Below are positions 7,705-16,755 of a stretch of 64,000 nt of DNA, piece after piece (the stretch's first letter is position 1; every line of letters starts with the position of its first letter). Source of the stretch: Jeongeupia wiesaeckerbachi (GTDB lineage: Bacteria; Pseudomonadota; Gammaproteobacteria; Burkholderiales; Chitinibacteraceae). The stretch covers positions 2,108,001 to 2,172,000 of the forward strand of contig NZ_CP136946.1 of assembly GCF_050916355.1 (NCBI RefSeq), read 5' to 3'. The notes under the pieces were generated by a model that did not search any database, had not been told where the DNA came from, and was given only the letters and a program-made list of their open reading frames with translations. A program made the translations under genes and the position numbers.

Positions 7705-8751
7705 ATGGACATTACTGTCGCTGTCGATGCGATGGGCGGCGACCACGGGACTCACGTCACCGTGCCGGCCGTCCTGCATTTCCTCGAACAATACCCCCAC
7801 GTCAATGTCGTCCTCGTCGGCTTGCCCGATGCGATCGACGCCGAACTCAAGGCGCATAAAGCGCAGTTGGGTCCGCGTCTGCGCGTCCATGCCGCCAGCG
7901 AAGTCGTGACGATGGACGAGTCGCCGCAATCGGCGATGAAGAACAAGAAAGACTCGTCGATGCGCGTGGCGATCAACCTCGTCAAATCCGGCGAGGCGCA
8001 CGCCTGTGTGTCGGCCGGCAACACCGGGGCGCTGATGGCGACGGCGCGTTTCGTGCTGAAGACCATCGACGGGATCGAGCGTCCGGCGATCGCCAAGATG
8101 ATGCCCTCGATCAAGGGCTCGGAAACCTGCGTCCTCGACCTTGGTGCCAACGTCGATTGCACGCCGCTGCAACTGGTGCAGTTCGCGGTCATGGGCTCGT
8201 CACTGGTCGCGGCGGTCAAGGGCAAGGATGCGCCGACGGTCGGTCTGCTCAATATCGGTTCCGAAGACATCAAGGGCACCGATACGATCAAACAGACCGC
8301 CGAGCTGCTGCGCGCGAGCCGGATGAACTTCGTCGGCAACGTCGAAGGGAACGACCTGTACTCGGGCGCGGTCGATGTCATTGTGACCGACGGTTTTACC
8401 GGCAACGTCGCGCTGAAAACCTCCGAAGGCATCGCCAAGATGATGGAGCGTTTCCTGCGCGAGGAATTCACCCGCAATCTGTTCACCAGGGCGCTGGCGA
8501 TGCTGGCATGGCCGGTGCTGGCGCGCTTCAAGAAGCGTGTCGATCCGCGTCGCTTCAACGGCGCGTCGCTGGTCGGCCTCAAGGGCATCGTTGTCAAAAG
8601 TCATGGCGGCGCCGACCGGATGGCGTTTTACTGGGCGCTGAAGCAGGCTGCCGATGAGGCGCGTGCGGGTGTGACCCAGCGCATCGCCGAACAGGTGCAG
8701 CAACAACTTGCCGACCTCGCTGCCCACCCGGCTGCGGCGGCGGATCAATAA
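7705..8751 (+). CDS. plsX: Phosphate acyltransferase PlsX
   Basis: PlsX converts acyl-ACP and phosphate to acyl-phosphate, feeding PlsY in phospholipid synthesis. The protein starts MDITVAVDAMGGDHG, the family signature, and also shows SAGNTGALMA and DGFTGNVALKTSEG. Length is 348 residues from the ATG at 7705. A TTG at 7696 would add three residues; neither start has a clear ribosome binding site. It is followed by fabH with a 21-base gap, the usual order. Confidence 0.96.
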   Translation: MDITVAVDAMGGDHGTHVTVPAVLHFLEQYPHVNVVLVGLPDAIDAELKAHKAQLGPRLRVHAASEVVTMDESPQSAMKNKKDSSMRVAINLVKSGEAHACVSAGNTGALMATARFVLKTIDGIERPAIAKMMPSIKGSETCVLDLGANVDCTPLQLVQFAVMGSSLVAAVKGKDAPTVGLLNIGSEDIKGTDTIKQTAELLRASRMNFVGNVEGNDLYSGAVDVIVTDGFTGNVALKTSEGIAKMMERFLREEFTRNLFTRALAMLAWPVLARFKKRVDPRRFNGASLVGLKGIVVKSHGGADRMAFYWALKQAADEARAGVTQRIAEQVQQQLADLAAHPAAAADQ

Positions 8752-8772
8752 ACCCATACGCAGGAAGCATTC

Positions 8773-9729
8773 ATGTACGCGCGCATCGCCGGAACCGGCT
8801 CCTACCTGCCTGAACACATTCTGACCAACGAGGCGCTGGCTCAGCGCGTCGATACCAGCGACGAGTGGATCGCCACCCGCACCGGGATTCGCCAGCGTCA
8901 TCTGGCTGCCGATGGTGAAATGACGTCCGATATGGCGCTCAAGGCGGTCGAGCGTGCGCTTGATGCCGCAGGCACCGAGCGTAGCGAGGTCGACCTGATC
9001 ATCGTCGCGACGACGACGCCGGACCATGTGTTCCCGTCGACCGCGTGCACGGTGCAGGACAAGCTCGGCCTGCATGGCTTCCCGGCGTTCGATGTGCAGG
9101 CCGTCTGTGCCGGTTTCGTCTACGCGCTATCCGTTGCCGACGCGATGATCAAGTCGGGCGCGGCGCGTTGTGCTGTCGTCATCGGTGCCGAAAAGCTCTC
9201 CAATCTGCTCAACTGGGAAGACCGGACCACCTGTGTGCTGTTCGGTGATGGCGCCGGCGCCGTGGTGCTCAAGGCGTCGGACGAGCCGGGCATCCTGGCG
9301 TCGAAACTGCACGCCGACGGCCGCTATCGCGACATCCTGAAGACCCCGGGTTACCTGAAGCAGGGCCAGATTGAAGGTTCGCCGTGGATCTATATGGATG
9401 GTGGCGCGGTGTTCAAGTTTGCCGTCCGTGCGCTGGCCGATGTCGCCAAGGAAACGCTGGCGGCCGCCGGCATCGATCAGGCCGATGTCGACTGGCTGGT
9501 GCCGCACCAGGCCAATCTGCGCATCATCGAATCGACCGCCAAGCACCTGCACCTGAGCATGGACAAGGTCATCGTCACCGTCGACAAGCACGGCAACACC
9601 TCGGCGGCCTCGATTCCGCTGGCGCTGGACGAAGGCGTACGCAGCGGCCGGATCAAGCGGGGCCAGACGGTGCTGCTGGAAGGCATCGGCGGTGGTTTTG
9701 CCTGGGGATCGGTACTGTTCAAATACTGA
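8773..9729 (+). CDS. fabH: Beta-ketoacyl-ACP synthase III
   Basis: FabH condenses acetyl-CoA with malonyl-ACP to start type II fatty acid synthesis. The 318-residue protein has the full Cys-His-Asn triad: C112 in DVQAVCAGFVYAL, H245 in VPHQANLRI and N275 in HGNTSAAS. The C-terminus GGGFAWGSVLFKY is typical. It lies between plsX and fabD; the ribosome binding site is AGGAAG just before the ATG. Confidence 0.97.
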   Translation: MYARIAGTGSYLPEHILTNEALAQRVDTSDEWIATRTGIRQRHLAADGEMTSDMALKAVERALDAAGTERSEVDLIIVATTTPDHVFPSTACTVQDKLGLHGFPAFDVQAVCAGFVYALSVADAMIKSGAARCAVVIGAEKLSNLLNWEDRTTCVLFGDGAGAVVLKASDEPGILASKLHADGRYRDILKTPGYLKQGQIEGSPWIYMDGGAVFKFAVRALADVAKETLAAAGIDQADVDWLVPHQANLRIIESTAKHLHLSMDKVIVTVDKHGNTSAASIPLALDEGVRSGRIKRGQTVLLEGIGGGFAWGSVLFKY

Positions 9730-9828
9730 TGCAAACGGCGCAGCGATGCGCCGTTTGACTGTTGGATAACCAAATAACTGTTTGATTTGCCGTCCGGCCG
9801 AGCCGGGCGACCACAAGGAGCTAAGAAG

Positions 9829-10770
9829 ATGGCATTGGCTTTCGTCTTTCCAGGCCAGGGTTCGCAATCGCTGGGCATGATGAACGGTTTCGCCGACGAC
9901 GCGTCGGTGCGCCAGACCTTTGAAGAAGCCAGCGGCGTGCTCGGTCAGGATCTGTGGGCGATGTGTGCCGATGGCGCCGACGCTGCGGTGATCAACGCCA
10001 CCGTCAACACCCAACCGCTGATGCTGACCGCCAGCGTCGCGATTTTCCGCGCCTGGCGCGCCGCCGGTGGCGCTGCCCCGGCCATTGCGGCAGGGCATTC
10101 GCTGGGTGAATACAGCGCGCTGGCCGCGGCCGGCAGCATCGCATTCGCCGATGCAGTCAAGCTGGTCCGCCTGCGCGCCGAGGCGATGCAGTCCGCCGTT
10201 CCCGAAGGCGAGGGCGCGATGGCGGCGATCCTCGGCCTGCCGGATGACGTGATCGTCGCCGCCTGCCTCGAAGCGGCGCAGGGGGAGGTGGTCGAAGCGG
10301 TCAATTTCAACTCGCCGGGTCAGGTCGTCATTGCCGGCAGCAAGGCAGCGGTCGAGCGCGCCATGGCGCTGTGCAAGGACAAGGGCGCCAAGCGCGCGCT
10401 GCCGCTGCCGGTGTCGGTGCCTTCGCACTGCGCGCTGATGAAGCCGGCGGCCGAGCGGCTTGCCGTCGCGCTGGCGCAGGTCCACGTTGCCGCGCCGGAG
10501 TTCCCGGTGATCCACAATGCCGACGTCGCCGCGTATACCGACCCGGCGCAGATTCGTGACGCGCTGGTGCGCCAGTTGTACCAGCCGGTGCGCTGGGTCG
10601 AGTCGGTGCAGAAAGTGGCCGCCGACGGTGGTGCCACCGTCTTCGCCGAATGCGGTCCGGGCAAGGTGCTCAGCGGGCTGAACAAGCGGATCGCCGATGG
10701 TGCACAGCATACGGCGCTCGGCGATGTCGCCGCGTTCGATGCACTGAAGGCATTGCTGAAACCCGATTGA
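9829..10770 (+). CDS. fabD: Malonyl-CoA:ACP transacylase
   Basis: FabD loads malonate from CoA onto ACP. The 313-residue protein begins MALAFVFPGQGSQSLGM, has the nucleophile motif GHSLG (S91) and the catalytic H200 in VPSHCALM, and GQVVIAG further on. The open frame extends upstream to 9787, but AAGGAG at 9815-9820 and the conserved N-terminus fix the ATG at 9829. It lies in the fab operon between fabH and fabG. Confidence 0.97.
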   Translation: MALAFVFPGQGSQSLGMMNGFADDASVRQTFEEASGVLGQDLWAMCADGADAAVINATVNTQPLMLTASVAIFRAWRAAGGAAPAIAAGHSLGEYSALAAAGSIAFADAVKLVRLRAEAMQSAVPEGEGAMAAILGLPDDVIVAACLEAAQGEVVEAVNFNSPGQVVIAGSKAAVERAMALCKDKGAKRALPLPVSVPSHCALMKPAAERLAVALAQVHVAAPEFPVIHNADVAAYTDPAQIRDALVRQLYQPVRWVESVQKVAADGGATVFAECGPGKVLSGLNKRIADGAQHTALGDVAAFDALKALLKPD

Positions 10771-10844
10771 GCTAGTGTGCCGCACGCGGCGCATTTCACG
10801 TTGATCCGTGCGGCGTGGCCCGCACGCAATTAAAGGAAGCTGCA

Positions 10845-11588
10845 ATGAGTCTCGAAGGTAAAGTCGCGCTGGTAACCGGCGCATCGCGCGGTATCGGCCA
10901 GGCTATCGTTCTCGACCTGCTGGCCCAAGGCGCGACCGTCATCGGTACCGCGACCAGCGCCACCGGCGCAGACGCCATCAGTGGCTATATCGCTGCCGCC
11001 GGCGGCAAGGGCCGCGGCCTGGCGCTGGAAGTGACCGCCGATGGCGCTTGCGAAGCGATCGTCGATACGATCGAAAAGGAGTTCGGCGCAATCCACATCC
11101 TCGTCAATAATGCTGGCATCACCCGCGATAACCTGCTGATGCGGCTGAAGGACGAAGACTGGGACGCAATTATGGACACCAACCTCAAGCCGGTGTACAA
11201 GCTCTCCAAGGCGGTGATCCGCGGCATGATGAAAGCCCGCTGGGGGCGTATCATCAACATTGCCTCGGTGGTCGGCGCGACTGGCAATGCCGGTCAGACC
11301 AACTACGCGGCAGCCAAGGCGGCACTGTTCGGTTTTACCAAATCGCTGGCCAAGGAAATCGGCTCGCGCGGTATTACCGTCAACGCGGTGGCGCCCGGCT
11401 TTATCGACACCGACATGACCCGCGGTTTGGCTGATGAACACAAGGCCAAACTGCTTGAAAACATCACGCTCGGCCGCCTCGGCGCGCCGCGCGAGATCGC
11501 AGACGCGGTCGGCTTTCTTGCCAGCGACCGCGCCAGTTACGTGACCGGCCAGACCTTGCACGTCAACGGCGGCATGTATATGAATTAA
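10845..11588 (+). CDS. fabG: 3-oxoacyl-ACP reductase
   Basis: FabG carries out the NADPH-dependent ketoreduction of fatty acid elongation. It is a 247-residue SDR with TGASRGIG (11-18), NNAG (88-91) and the catalytic S141, Y154 and K158 (NYAAAK). The start at 10845 follows AAAGGAAG and gives the usual length; an extension to 10815 has no support. It lies between fabD and acpP. Confidence 0.97.
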   Translation: MSLEGKVALVTGASRGIGQAIVLDLLAQGATVIGTATSATGADAISGYIAAAGGKGRGLALEVTADGACEAIVDTIEKEFGAIHILVNNAGITRDNLLMRLKDEDWDAIMDTNLKPVYKLSKAVIRGMMKARWGRIINIASVVGATGNAGQTNYAAAKAALFGFTKSLAKEIGSRGITVNAVAPGFIDTDMTRGLADEHKAKLLENITLGRLGAPREIADAVGFLASDRASYVTGQTLHVNGGMYMN

Positions 11589-11619
11589 CGTGCATTTAAC
11601 CAACATCAGTTGGCCCGCA

Positions 11620-11647
11620 TTGGCGCGGCGGCTTTTTTTGGTACAAT
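11620..11647 (+). promoter_or_regulatory. Candidate promoter in front of acpP
   Basis: TTGGCG (11620-11625), a 16-base spacer and TACAAT (11642-11647) lie 43 bases before acpP. A separate promoter would let acyl carrier protein be made in excess over the upstream fab enzymes, as is usual for acpP. Confidence 0.55.
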
Positions 11648-11690
11648 GCGACCGCTTTTTTTATCCCTTGAAAGGCTTGGAGTTTTATCC

Positions 11691-11930
11691 ATGGAAAACA
11701 TCGAACAGCGCGTGAAGAAGATCGTTGCCGAACAACTTGGCGTGCCGGAAACCGACGTCAAGAACGAGTCCTCCTTCGTGAATGACCTCGGCGCCGACTC
11801 CCTCGACACCGTTGAACTCGTGATGGCCCTCGAAGAAGAATTCGAGTGCGAAATTCCGGACGAAGACGCCGAAAAGATCACCACCGTCCAGCAAGCGATC
11901 GACTACGTTTCGGCGAACCTGGGCAAGTAA
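11691..11930 (+). CDS. acpP: Acyl carrier protein
   Basis: An acidic 79-residue carrier that holds growing acyl chains on a 4'-phosphopantetheine. The attachment serine is S37 in GADSLDTVELVM, the canonical motif. CTTGGAG precedes the ATG. It sits between fabG and fabF, as expected. Acyl-ACP made here is the likely substrate pool for the acyl-ACP reductase-like domain encoded at 46921-49593; that link is inference. Confidence 0.98.
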   Translation: MENIEQRVKKIVAEQLGVPETDVKNESSFVNDLGADSLDTVELVMALEEEFECEIPDEDAEKITTVQQAIDYVSANLGK

Positions 11931-12014
11931 TTTCGCTGCATCCAAGACCTCTGGCGGGCATTTTCGTGTCTGGCAGGGGTCTTATTCCATTCGGCGTTTC
12001 AATCGGAGAGTAAT

Positions 12015-13259
12015 GTGTCCAAACGCAGAGTAGTGATTACTGGCCTCGGCCATGTGTCCCCCGTCGGCAACGATGTTGCCACCGGCTGGGCCACCCTGCT
12101 CAAAGGGCAGTCCGGCATCGGCAGGATCACCCGCTTTGACGCGAGCGACTACGCTTGCCAGATCGCTGGCGAGGTCAAAGACTTCGACATCAGCCAATAC
12201 ATCTCGGCCAAAGATGCGCGCCGGATGGATACCTTCATCCACTTCGGCATTGCGGCCGCGTTCCAGGCGATTGCCGACGCAGGCCTCGATGACGTGGCCG
12301 ACCTCGACAAGACCCGTGTCGGTGTCAACATCGGTTCCGGTATCGGCGGCCTGCCGCTGATCGAGGAAATGGGCGGCACGCTGCTCGCCGGTGGCCCGCG
12401 CAAGATCGGCCCTTTCTTTATTCCCGGTTCGCTTGTCAACCTGATTGCCGGCCACGTGACCATTTACAAGGGTTACCAGGGGCCGAGCTACGGCATCGTG
12501 TCGGCATGCACGACCGGTGCGCACTGCATCGGTGATGCGGCGCGGATGATCCAGTACGGCGATGCCGACGTGATGGTCGCCGGCGGTTCCGAAGCGACGA
12601 TTACCGGCCTCGGCATCGGCGGCTTTGCCGCGATGAAGGCGCTTTCGACCCGCAATGACGACCCGGCGACCTCGTCGCGGCCGTGGGACAAGGGCCGCGA
12701 CGGCTTTGTCATGGGTGAAGGCGCTGGCGTGCTGGTGCTCGAGGAGTACGAACACGCGGTCAAGCGCGGCGCGAGAATCTATGCCGAGTTCGCCGGTTTC
12801 GGCATGAGCTCGGACGCGCACCACATTACCGCGCCGAGTTCGGAAGGCCCGGCACGCGGCGTTGCCAATGCATTGCGCGACGCCGGCATCAATGCCGACG
12901 AAGTCGATTACGTCAACGCGCACGGTACGTCGACGCCGCTCGGCGACGCCAACGAAACCGCGGCGCTGAAGCTGGCTTTCGGCGATCACGCCAAGAAGCT
13001 CGTCGTCAATTCGACCAAGTCGATGACCGGTCACCTGCTCGGTGGCGCCGGTGGTGTCGAGGCGGTGTACTCGGTGCTGGCGCTGCACAACCAGATCTCG
13101 CCGCCGACTGCGAATATCTTCGAACAGGATATCGAAGGCGGTTGCGATCTGGACTACGTGGCCGACGGCGCGCGCGAGATGAAAATCCGCGTGGCGATCT
13201 CGAACAGCTTCGGCTTTGGCGGTACCAACGGCACGCTGGTGTTCAAGCACCTCGCTTGA
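12015..13259 (+). CDS. fabF: Beta-ketoacyl-ACP synthase II
   Basis: FabF elongates acyl-ACP with malonyl-ACP. The 414-residue thiolase-fold protein has C165 in VSACTTGAH, H303 in NAHGTSTPLGD and the second histidine near residue 340 in SMTGHLLGGAGG, the Cys-His-His triad of KAS I/II. It starts at a GTG (MSKRRVVITG) preceded by CGGAGAG; the overlapping ATG at 12013 is out of frame. It closes the fab operon and is followed by a clear terminator. Confidence 0.97.
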   Translation: MSKRRVVITGLGHVSPVGNDVATGWATLLKGQSGIGRITRFDASDYACQIAGEVKDFDISQYISAKDARRMDTFIHFGIAAAFQAIADAGLDDVADLDKTRVGVNIGSGIGGLPLIEEMGGTLLAGGPRKIGPFFIPGSLVNLIAGHVTIYKGYQGPSYGIVSACTTGAHCIGDAARMIQYGDADVMVAGGSEATITGLGIGGFAAMKALSTRNDDPATSSRPWDKGRDGFVMGEGAGVLVLEEYEHAVKRGARIYAEFAGFGMSSDAHHITAPSSEGPARGVANALRDAGINADEVDYVNAHGTSTPLGDANETAALKLAFGDHAKKLVVNSTKSMTGHLLGGAGGVEAVYSVLALHNQISPPTANIFEQDIEGGCDLDYVADGAREMKIRVAISNSFGFGGTNGTLVFKHLA

Positions 13260-13276
13260 TGCGCTGCGCGTACCAG

Positions 13277-13305
13277 GAAAAAAGGCTGCTTCGGCAGCCT
13301 TTTTT
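13277..13305 (+). terminator. Terminator after fabF
   Basis: AAAAAAGGCTGC-ttcg-GCAGCCTTTTTT: a GC stem closed by a UUCG tetraloop with a T run on plus and an A run on the left. It lies 18 bases after the fabF stop. The following 266 bases up to pabB hold nothing I can support as a gene. Confidence 0.93.
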
Positions 13306-13571
13306 CATGCGTTGCAGTCCCGCTCGTCGGGTGCCCGGTCTCGGTGTTGATCCGGCCGTACTGGCGGAAGCCGTCGGCCGAATCGAGACGCGGCATCGCC
13401 CCGGCCTCGATCGCGTCCAAGCCGCGTGCCGTCGCGAGCCATTGCGGCACAGGCTGGCCATGACGGATGGCCGTGAGGCGGCGGCTTGGGCTGAAACACA
13501 CATGAAAACAATCGTCATTTGCATGATTCCAAATCGCGGGATCGGCTTGACGGGCTTGGTACAATCGTCAC

Positions 13572-14849
13572 ATGCAAGTTCAAGCTTTGACCCTTATTCC
13601 CGATCTGCCGGCGCTGGCCGCGGCATTTCCGACCCGGTGTCCGGTGCTGCTGCAGTCGTCCGGCGACAGCGGCTGGGACATCCTGATGGCGTTGCCGCAG
13701 GAGCGGCGCGTCTATCACGATCCGCATGCCTTCCTCGCCGATCTCGACACCTTGCCGGTGCACGCTGGCGAGACCAGCGATTTGCCGTTTGCCGGCGGCT
13801 GGGCCGTTTACGCTGGTTACGAGCTGCTGGGCGCGTTCGAAGCGACCGTGCCGGCGCGTGCGCCGGGCACACCGGTTGCCGCGCTGATCCGTTGCCCGGC
13901 CGCGATTCTTGTCGACCGCGCCACGCAAGGCGGCCTTTTGGTTGCCGAAACCGCTGCGCAACTGGCCGAACTGGCCGAACTCGTCTCGCAGGCGCCGGCG
14001 TGGCAGCCCAGACCGCTGGTCGTCGCCACGGTGTCCGAGGACGAACCGCAGGCTTTTGTCGATGGTGTCGCCGCGTGTAAGCGCTACATCGTCGAAGGCG
14101 ACGTCTTTCAGGTCAACCTGTCGCGCGGCTGGGATGTAACGCTGGCGCAGGGCGATGCACACGATCTGTATGCCGCCTTGCGCGCCGCCAATCCGGCGCC
14201 GTTCTCGGCGTTGTTCGATCTGGGCGAGTCGCACATCGTCAGTTCGTCGCCCGAACGGCTGGTGCGGGTGCAGGGCGGTGTCGTCGATACCCGGCCGATT
14301 GCCGGCACGCACCGGCGCTCGGTCGATCCGGAGGAGGACGCGGCGCTGAAGCGCGCGCTGCTGGCGACGGTGAAAGAGCGCGCCGAGCACATCATGCTGG
14401 TCGACCTCGAACGCAACGACCTCGGCCGCATTGCCATTCCCGGCAGCGTCGAGGTCGACGAACTGATGGCCGTGGCCAGCTACACCTATGTCCACCATAT
14501 CGAATCGAACATCCGCGCCCGCCTGCGTCTAGGCACCACGGCCCGGCAGATCCTGCGCGCGCTGTTCCCGGGCGGCACGATCACCGGCTGTCCGAAAGTG
14601 CGCTGCATGCAGATCATTCGCGAACTGGAAGACCGCGAGCGTGGTGTCTACACCGGCAGCCTCGGTTACATCGGCATCGATGGCCGGATGGACCTGAACA
14701 TCCTGATCCGCAGCTTTTTGCAGACCGGCCCGCAGCTGTATTTCCGCGCCGGTGCCGGCATCGTCGCCGACTCGGTGCCGGAACGCGAGTTGGAGGAAAC
14801 CCGCCACAAGGCGCGCGGCTTGCTGCGTGCGCTCGGGGTCGCCGGGTGA
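13572..14849 (+). CDS. pabB: Aminodeoxychorismate synthase component I
   Basis: PabB turns chorismate and ammonia into 4-amino-4-deoxychorismate for folate synthesis. The 425-residue protein belongs to the anthranilate synthase component I/chorismate-binding family: FQVNLSRG, PIAGTHRR, ERAEHIMLVDLERNDLGR and FPGGTITGCPKVRCM are all family signatures. TrpE would be longer, and the adjacent 4-nt-overlapping pabC supports PabB. No glutamine amidotransferase (pabA) is next to it. Confidence 0.93.
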   Translation: MQVQALTLIPDLPALAAAFPTRCPVLLQSSGDSGWDILMALPQERRVYHDPHAFLADLDTLPVHAGETSDLPFAGGWAVYAGYELLGAFEATVPARAPGTPVAALIRCPAAILVDRATQGGLLVAETAAQLAELAELVSQAPAWQPRPLVVATVSEDEPQAFVDGVAACKRYIVEGDVFQVNLSRGWDVTLAQGDAHDLYAALRAANPAPFSALFDLGESHIVSSSPERLVRVQGGVVDTRPIAGTHRRSVDPEEDAALKRALLATVKERAEHIMLVDLERNDLGRIAIPGSVEVDELMAVASYTYVHHIESNIRARLRLGTTARQILRALFPGGTITGCPKVRCMQIIRELEDRERGVYTGSLGYIGIDGRMDLNILIRSFLQTGPQLYFRAGAGIVADSVPERELEETRHKARGLLRALGVAG

Positions 14850-15676
14850 TCCGCCTGGTCGACGGCGTGCCGGCCGAATCGTTGCCGCTGGCCGATCGCA
14901 GCATCCAGTTCGGCGACGGCGTTTTTCGCACCTTGTACATCCGCGACGGCGGCATCCCGTTCTGGCAACGCCATATGGCCAAGCTGGCGCACGATGCCGC
15001 GGCGCTCGGGATTGTCGCGCCGTCGCCGGAGGCCTGGCTTGCCGATCTGCGCGTGCACGCCACGGCATCGGCGACGATCAAGCTGGTGCTGACCCGCGGC
15101 GAGTCGCCGCGCGGTTACGCGGTGCCAGCCGATTGCACGCCGCACCGGATCACCCAGATCGCGTCACCGGCACCGACGATCGATCGTCGCGCCGGTATCA
15201 CGGTCCGGGTCTGCGAGACACGCGCCAGCTGGCAGCCACGGCTGGCCGGGATCAAGCACCTGAACCGGCTCGAGAACGTACTGGCGCGCAGCGAGTGGTC
15301 CGATTCGGTGGTGTTCGACGGCCTGTTGCTCGACCGTGATGGCGATGTCGTCGAAGGCACGATGAGCAATGTGCTGCTGCTGGAGCGGGGCGCGCTGCTG
15401 ACGCCACGCCTTGATGGCGGCGGCGTCGCCGGCGTGATGCGTGACGTTGCCTTCGAGGCGGCGACCGCCGTGGGCTGGCAAGCCGGCGAAGCGCGGATTT
15501 CGCTGCAGCGGCTGCGGCGGGCCGAACGCGTCTGGCTGTGCAACAGCCTGATCGGGCTGGTGCCGGTGGCCCGGCTTGGCGATCATTCATGGCCGGTCGA
15601 TCAATCCCCGGTCGACTCCCTTTTCGCCGAGCGCATCTCCGCATGCGCCGCCCAGGAAACCGTATGGCTCGTATAA
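14846..15676 (+). CDS. pabC: Aminodeoxychorismate lyase
   Basis: PabC is a fold-type IV PLP enzyme that releases pyruvate from aminodeoxychorismate to give p-aminobenzoate. The 276-residue protein has FGDGVFRT near residues 22-29 and the PLP lysine K137 in GIKHLNRLEN. The GTG at 14846 overlaps the pabB stop by 4 bases (GTGA), which makes translational coupling likely. The next gene starts inside its 3' end. Confidence 0.92.
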   Translation: MIRLVDGVPAESLPLADRSIQFGDGVFRTLYIRDGGIPFWQRHMAKLAHDAAALGIVAPSPEAWLADLRVHATASATIKLVLTRGESPRGYAVPADCTPHRITQIASPAPTIDRRAGITVRVCETRASWQPRLAGIKHLNRLENVLARSEWSDSVVFDGLLLDRDGDVVEGTMSNVLLLERGALLTPRLDGGGVAGVMRDVAFEAATAVGWQAGEARISLQRLRRAERVWLCNSLIGLVPVARLGDHSWPVDQSPVDSLFAERISACAAQETVWLV

Positions 15677-15972
15677 ACACCCGATTCGGTACGCGATGGA
15701 TGGTTCGCGGCACCTTGCTGTTGCCGCTGACGTGCTTCGCCGCCCCCGAACCGACGGCGGCACCGGCGTATTACAAACCCGATCCGGCCAGGCTGGCGCA
15801 GCTTGAAGCGCAGCGCTGCAGCAATCTGGGCAAGGAGTCGGCGCTGATCCACCGTCGCCTGGCCGGCTTCAACCGGCCGTACGATGTCGACAAGTTGAAG
15901 GCGCGCCAGTCGCAGGTTGACGCCGATTACGCCCGCTACTGCAAAACCGCATCCGCGCCAGCAGCACGCTGA
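15664..15972 (+). CDS. Small exported hypothetical protein
   Basis: The 102-residue protein is not recognised. From the ATG at 15664 it has an arginine-rich N-region, the hydrophobic stretch RGTLLLPLTCFAAPEP and a likely signal peptidase site after Ala, then about 70 polar residues with two cysteines (RCSNLG and YCKTAS) that could form a disulfide in the periplasm. The gene overlaps pabC by 13 bases. An alternative start at 15700 would shorten the N-region. No function can be assigned. Confidence 0.6.
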   Translation: MARINTRFGTRWMVRGTLLLPLTCFAAPEPTAAPAYYKPDPARLAQLEAQRCSNLGKESALIHRRLAGFNRPYDVDKLKARQSQVDADYARYCKTASAPAAR

Positions 15973-16033
15973 CACGATTGCAATTCGGGGCGGCGCCCCC
16001 ATGTGCAGGGGATTCACTTCTTCGCCGATTCCC

Positions 16034-16651
16034 ATGTCCAATGCCCCACTGATCCAAGCCGCCGTCGAGAAAGCCGGCGTCGCCCGCCTGCCTACGCCGC
16101 ATGGCATTTTCATGGCGCATGCCTACCGTTCCGGCCTCGACGACGTCGAGCATCTGGCGGTGGTGATGGGCGATCCGACCGGCGATGCGACGCTGGTTCG
16201 GCTGCATTCGGAATGCCTGACCGGCGACGTGTTCGGCTCGCTGCGATGCGATTGCGGCGAGCAACTGAACAAGGCGCTCGAACGCATCGCCCGTGAGGGC
16301 CGCGGTGTGCTGCTCTATCTGCGCGGTCAGGAGGGACGCGGCATCGGGCTGGCGCACAAGATTCGCGCCTACGAGCTGCAGGACAGTGGCCTCGATACCG
16401 TCGATGCCAACCTCGCGCTCGGTCTGCCGGTCGATGCGCGCTCGTACGAAGCGGCAGTGGCGATGTTGCGCGATCTCGGCATCACCTCGGTCCGACTGAT
16501 GAGCAACAACCCGAAGAAGATCGCTGCGCTAGAAGCCGCCGGCCTGCCGGTGCTGCAGCGTGAACCGCACGCGGTCGATCCGAATCCGGAAAACCACCAT
16601 TACCTGGCGACCAAGCGGCTGCGGATGGGGCACTTGCTCAAGGAAAGGTGA
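16034..16651 (+). CDS. ribA: GTP cyclohydrolase II
   Basis: RibA opens the imidazole ring of GTP in the first step of riboflavin synthesis. The 205-residue protein has the zinc-binding set C61, C72 and C74 (SECLTGDVFGSLRCDCGEQL), the RGQEGRGIGL catalytic stretch and the C-terminal NPKKIAALE segment. It is a stand-alone RibA, not fused to RibB. Starting at the ATG at 16034 gives normal length; the upstream frame continuation is not conserved-looking. No FMN riboswitch was seen upstream. Confidence 0.95.
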   Translation: MSNAPLIQAAVEKAGVARLPTPHGIFMAHAYRSGLDDVEHLAVVMGDPTGDATLVRLHSECLTGDVFGSLRCDCGEQLNKALERIAREGRGVLLYLRGQEGRGIGLAHKIRAYELQDSGLDTVDANLALGLPVDARSYEAAVAMLRDLGITSVRLMSNNPKKIAALEAAGLPVLQREPHAVDPNPENHHYLATKRLRMGHLLKER

Positions 16652-16653
16652 AT

Positions 16654-16682
16654 TTGGCAACGAACAAACATTAAACTATGTG
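16654..16682 (+). promoter_or_regulatory. Candidate promoter for the GPW-repeat protein gene
   Basis: TTGGCA (16654-16659), a 17-base spacer and TATGTG (16677-16682) lie about 75 bases upstream of the ATG at 16756. Confidence 0.5.
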
Positions 16683-16755
16683 GATTCCCGGGCGGTCCAA
16701 CCGTCACGGTGATCACAAGGCGGTGCGTTGGCATCGCTGGACAAAGGGGATCCAT

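Noticed and set aside
9127..10884. 585-codon minus-strand open frame across fabH and fabD
   Set aside because: Both plus-strand genes carry full catalytic motifs; the minus frame is an Arg/His/Gly-rich shadow.
13154..13564. Minus-strand open frame in the fabF-pabB gap containing IRHGQP, which recalls histidine phosphatases
   Set aside because: Only the RHG-like triplet matches; the rest shows no phosphatase pattern, and the frame runs through the fabF terminator and into fabF.
13547..13565. TTGACG...TACAAT as a promoter for pabB
   Set aside because: The two elements are only 7 bases apart, far below the 16-18 needed for sigma-70.
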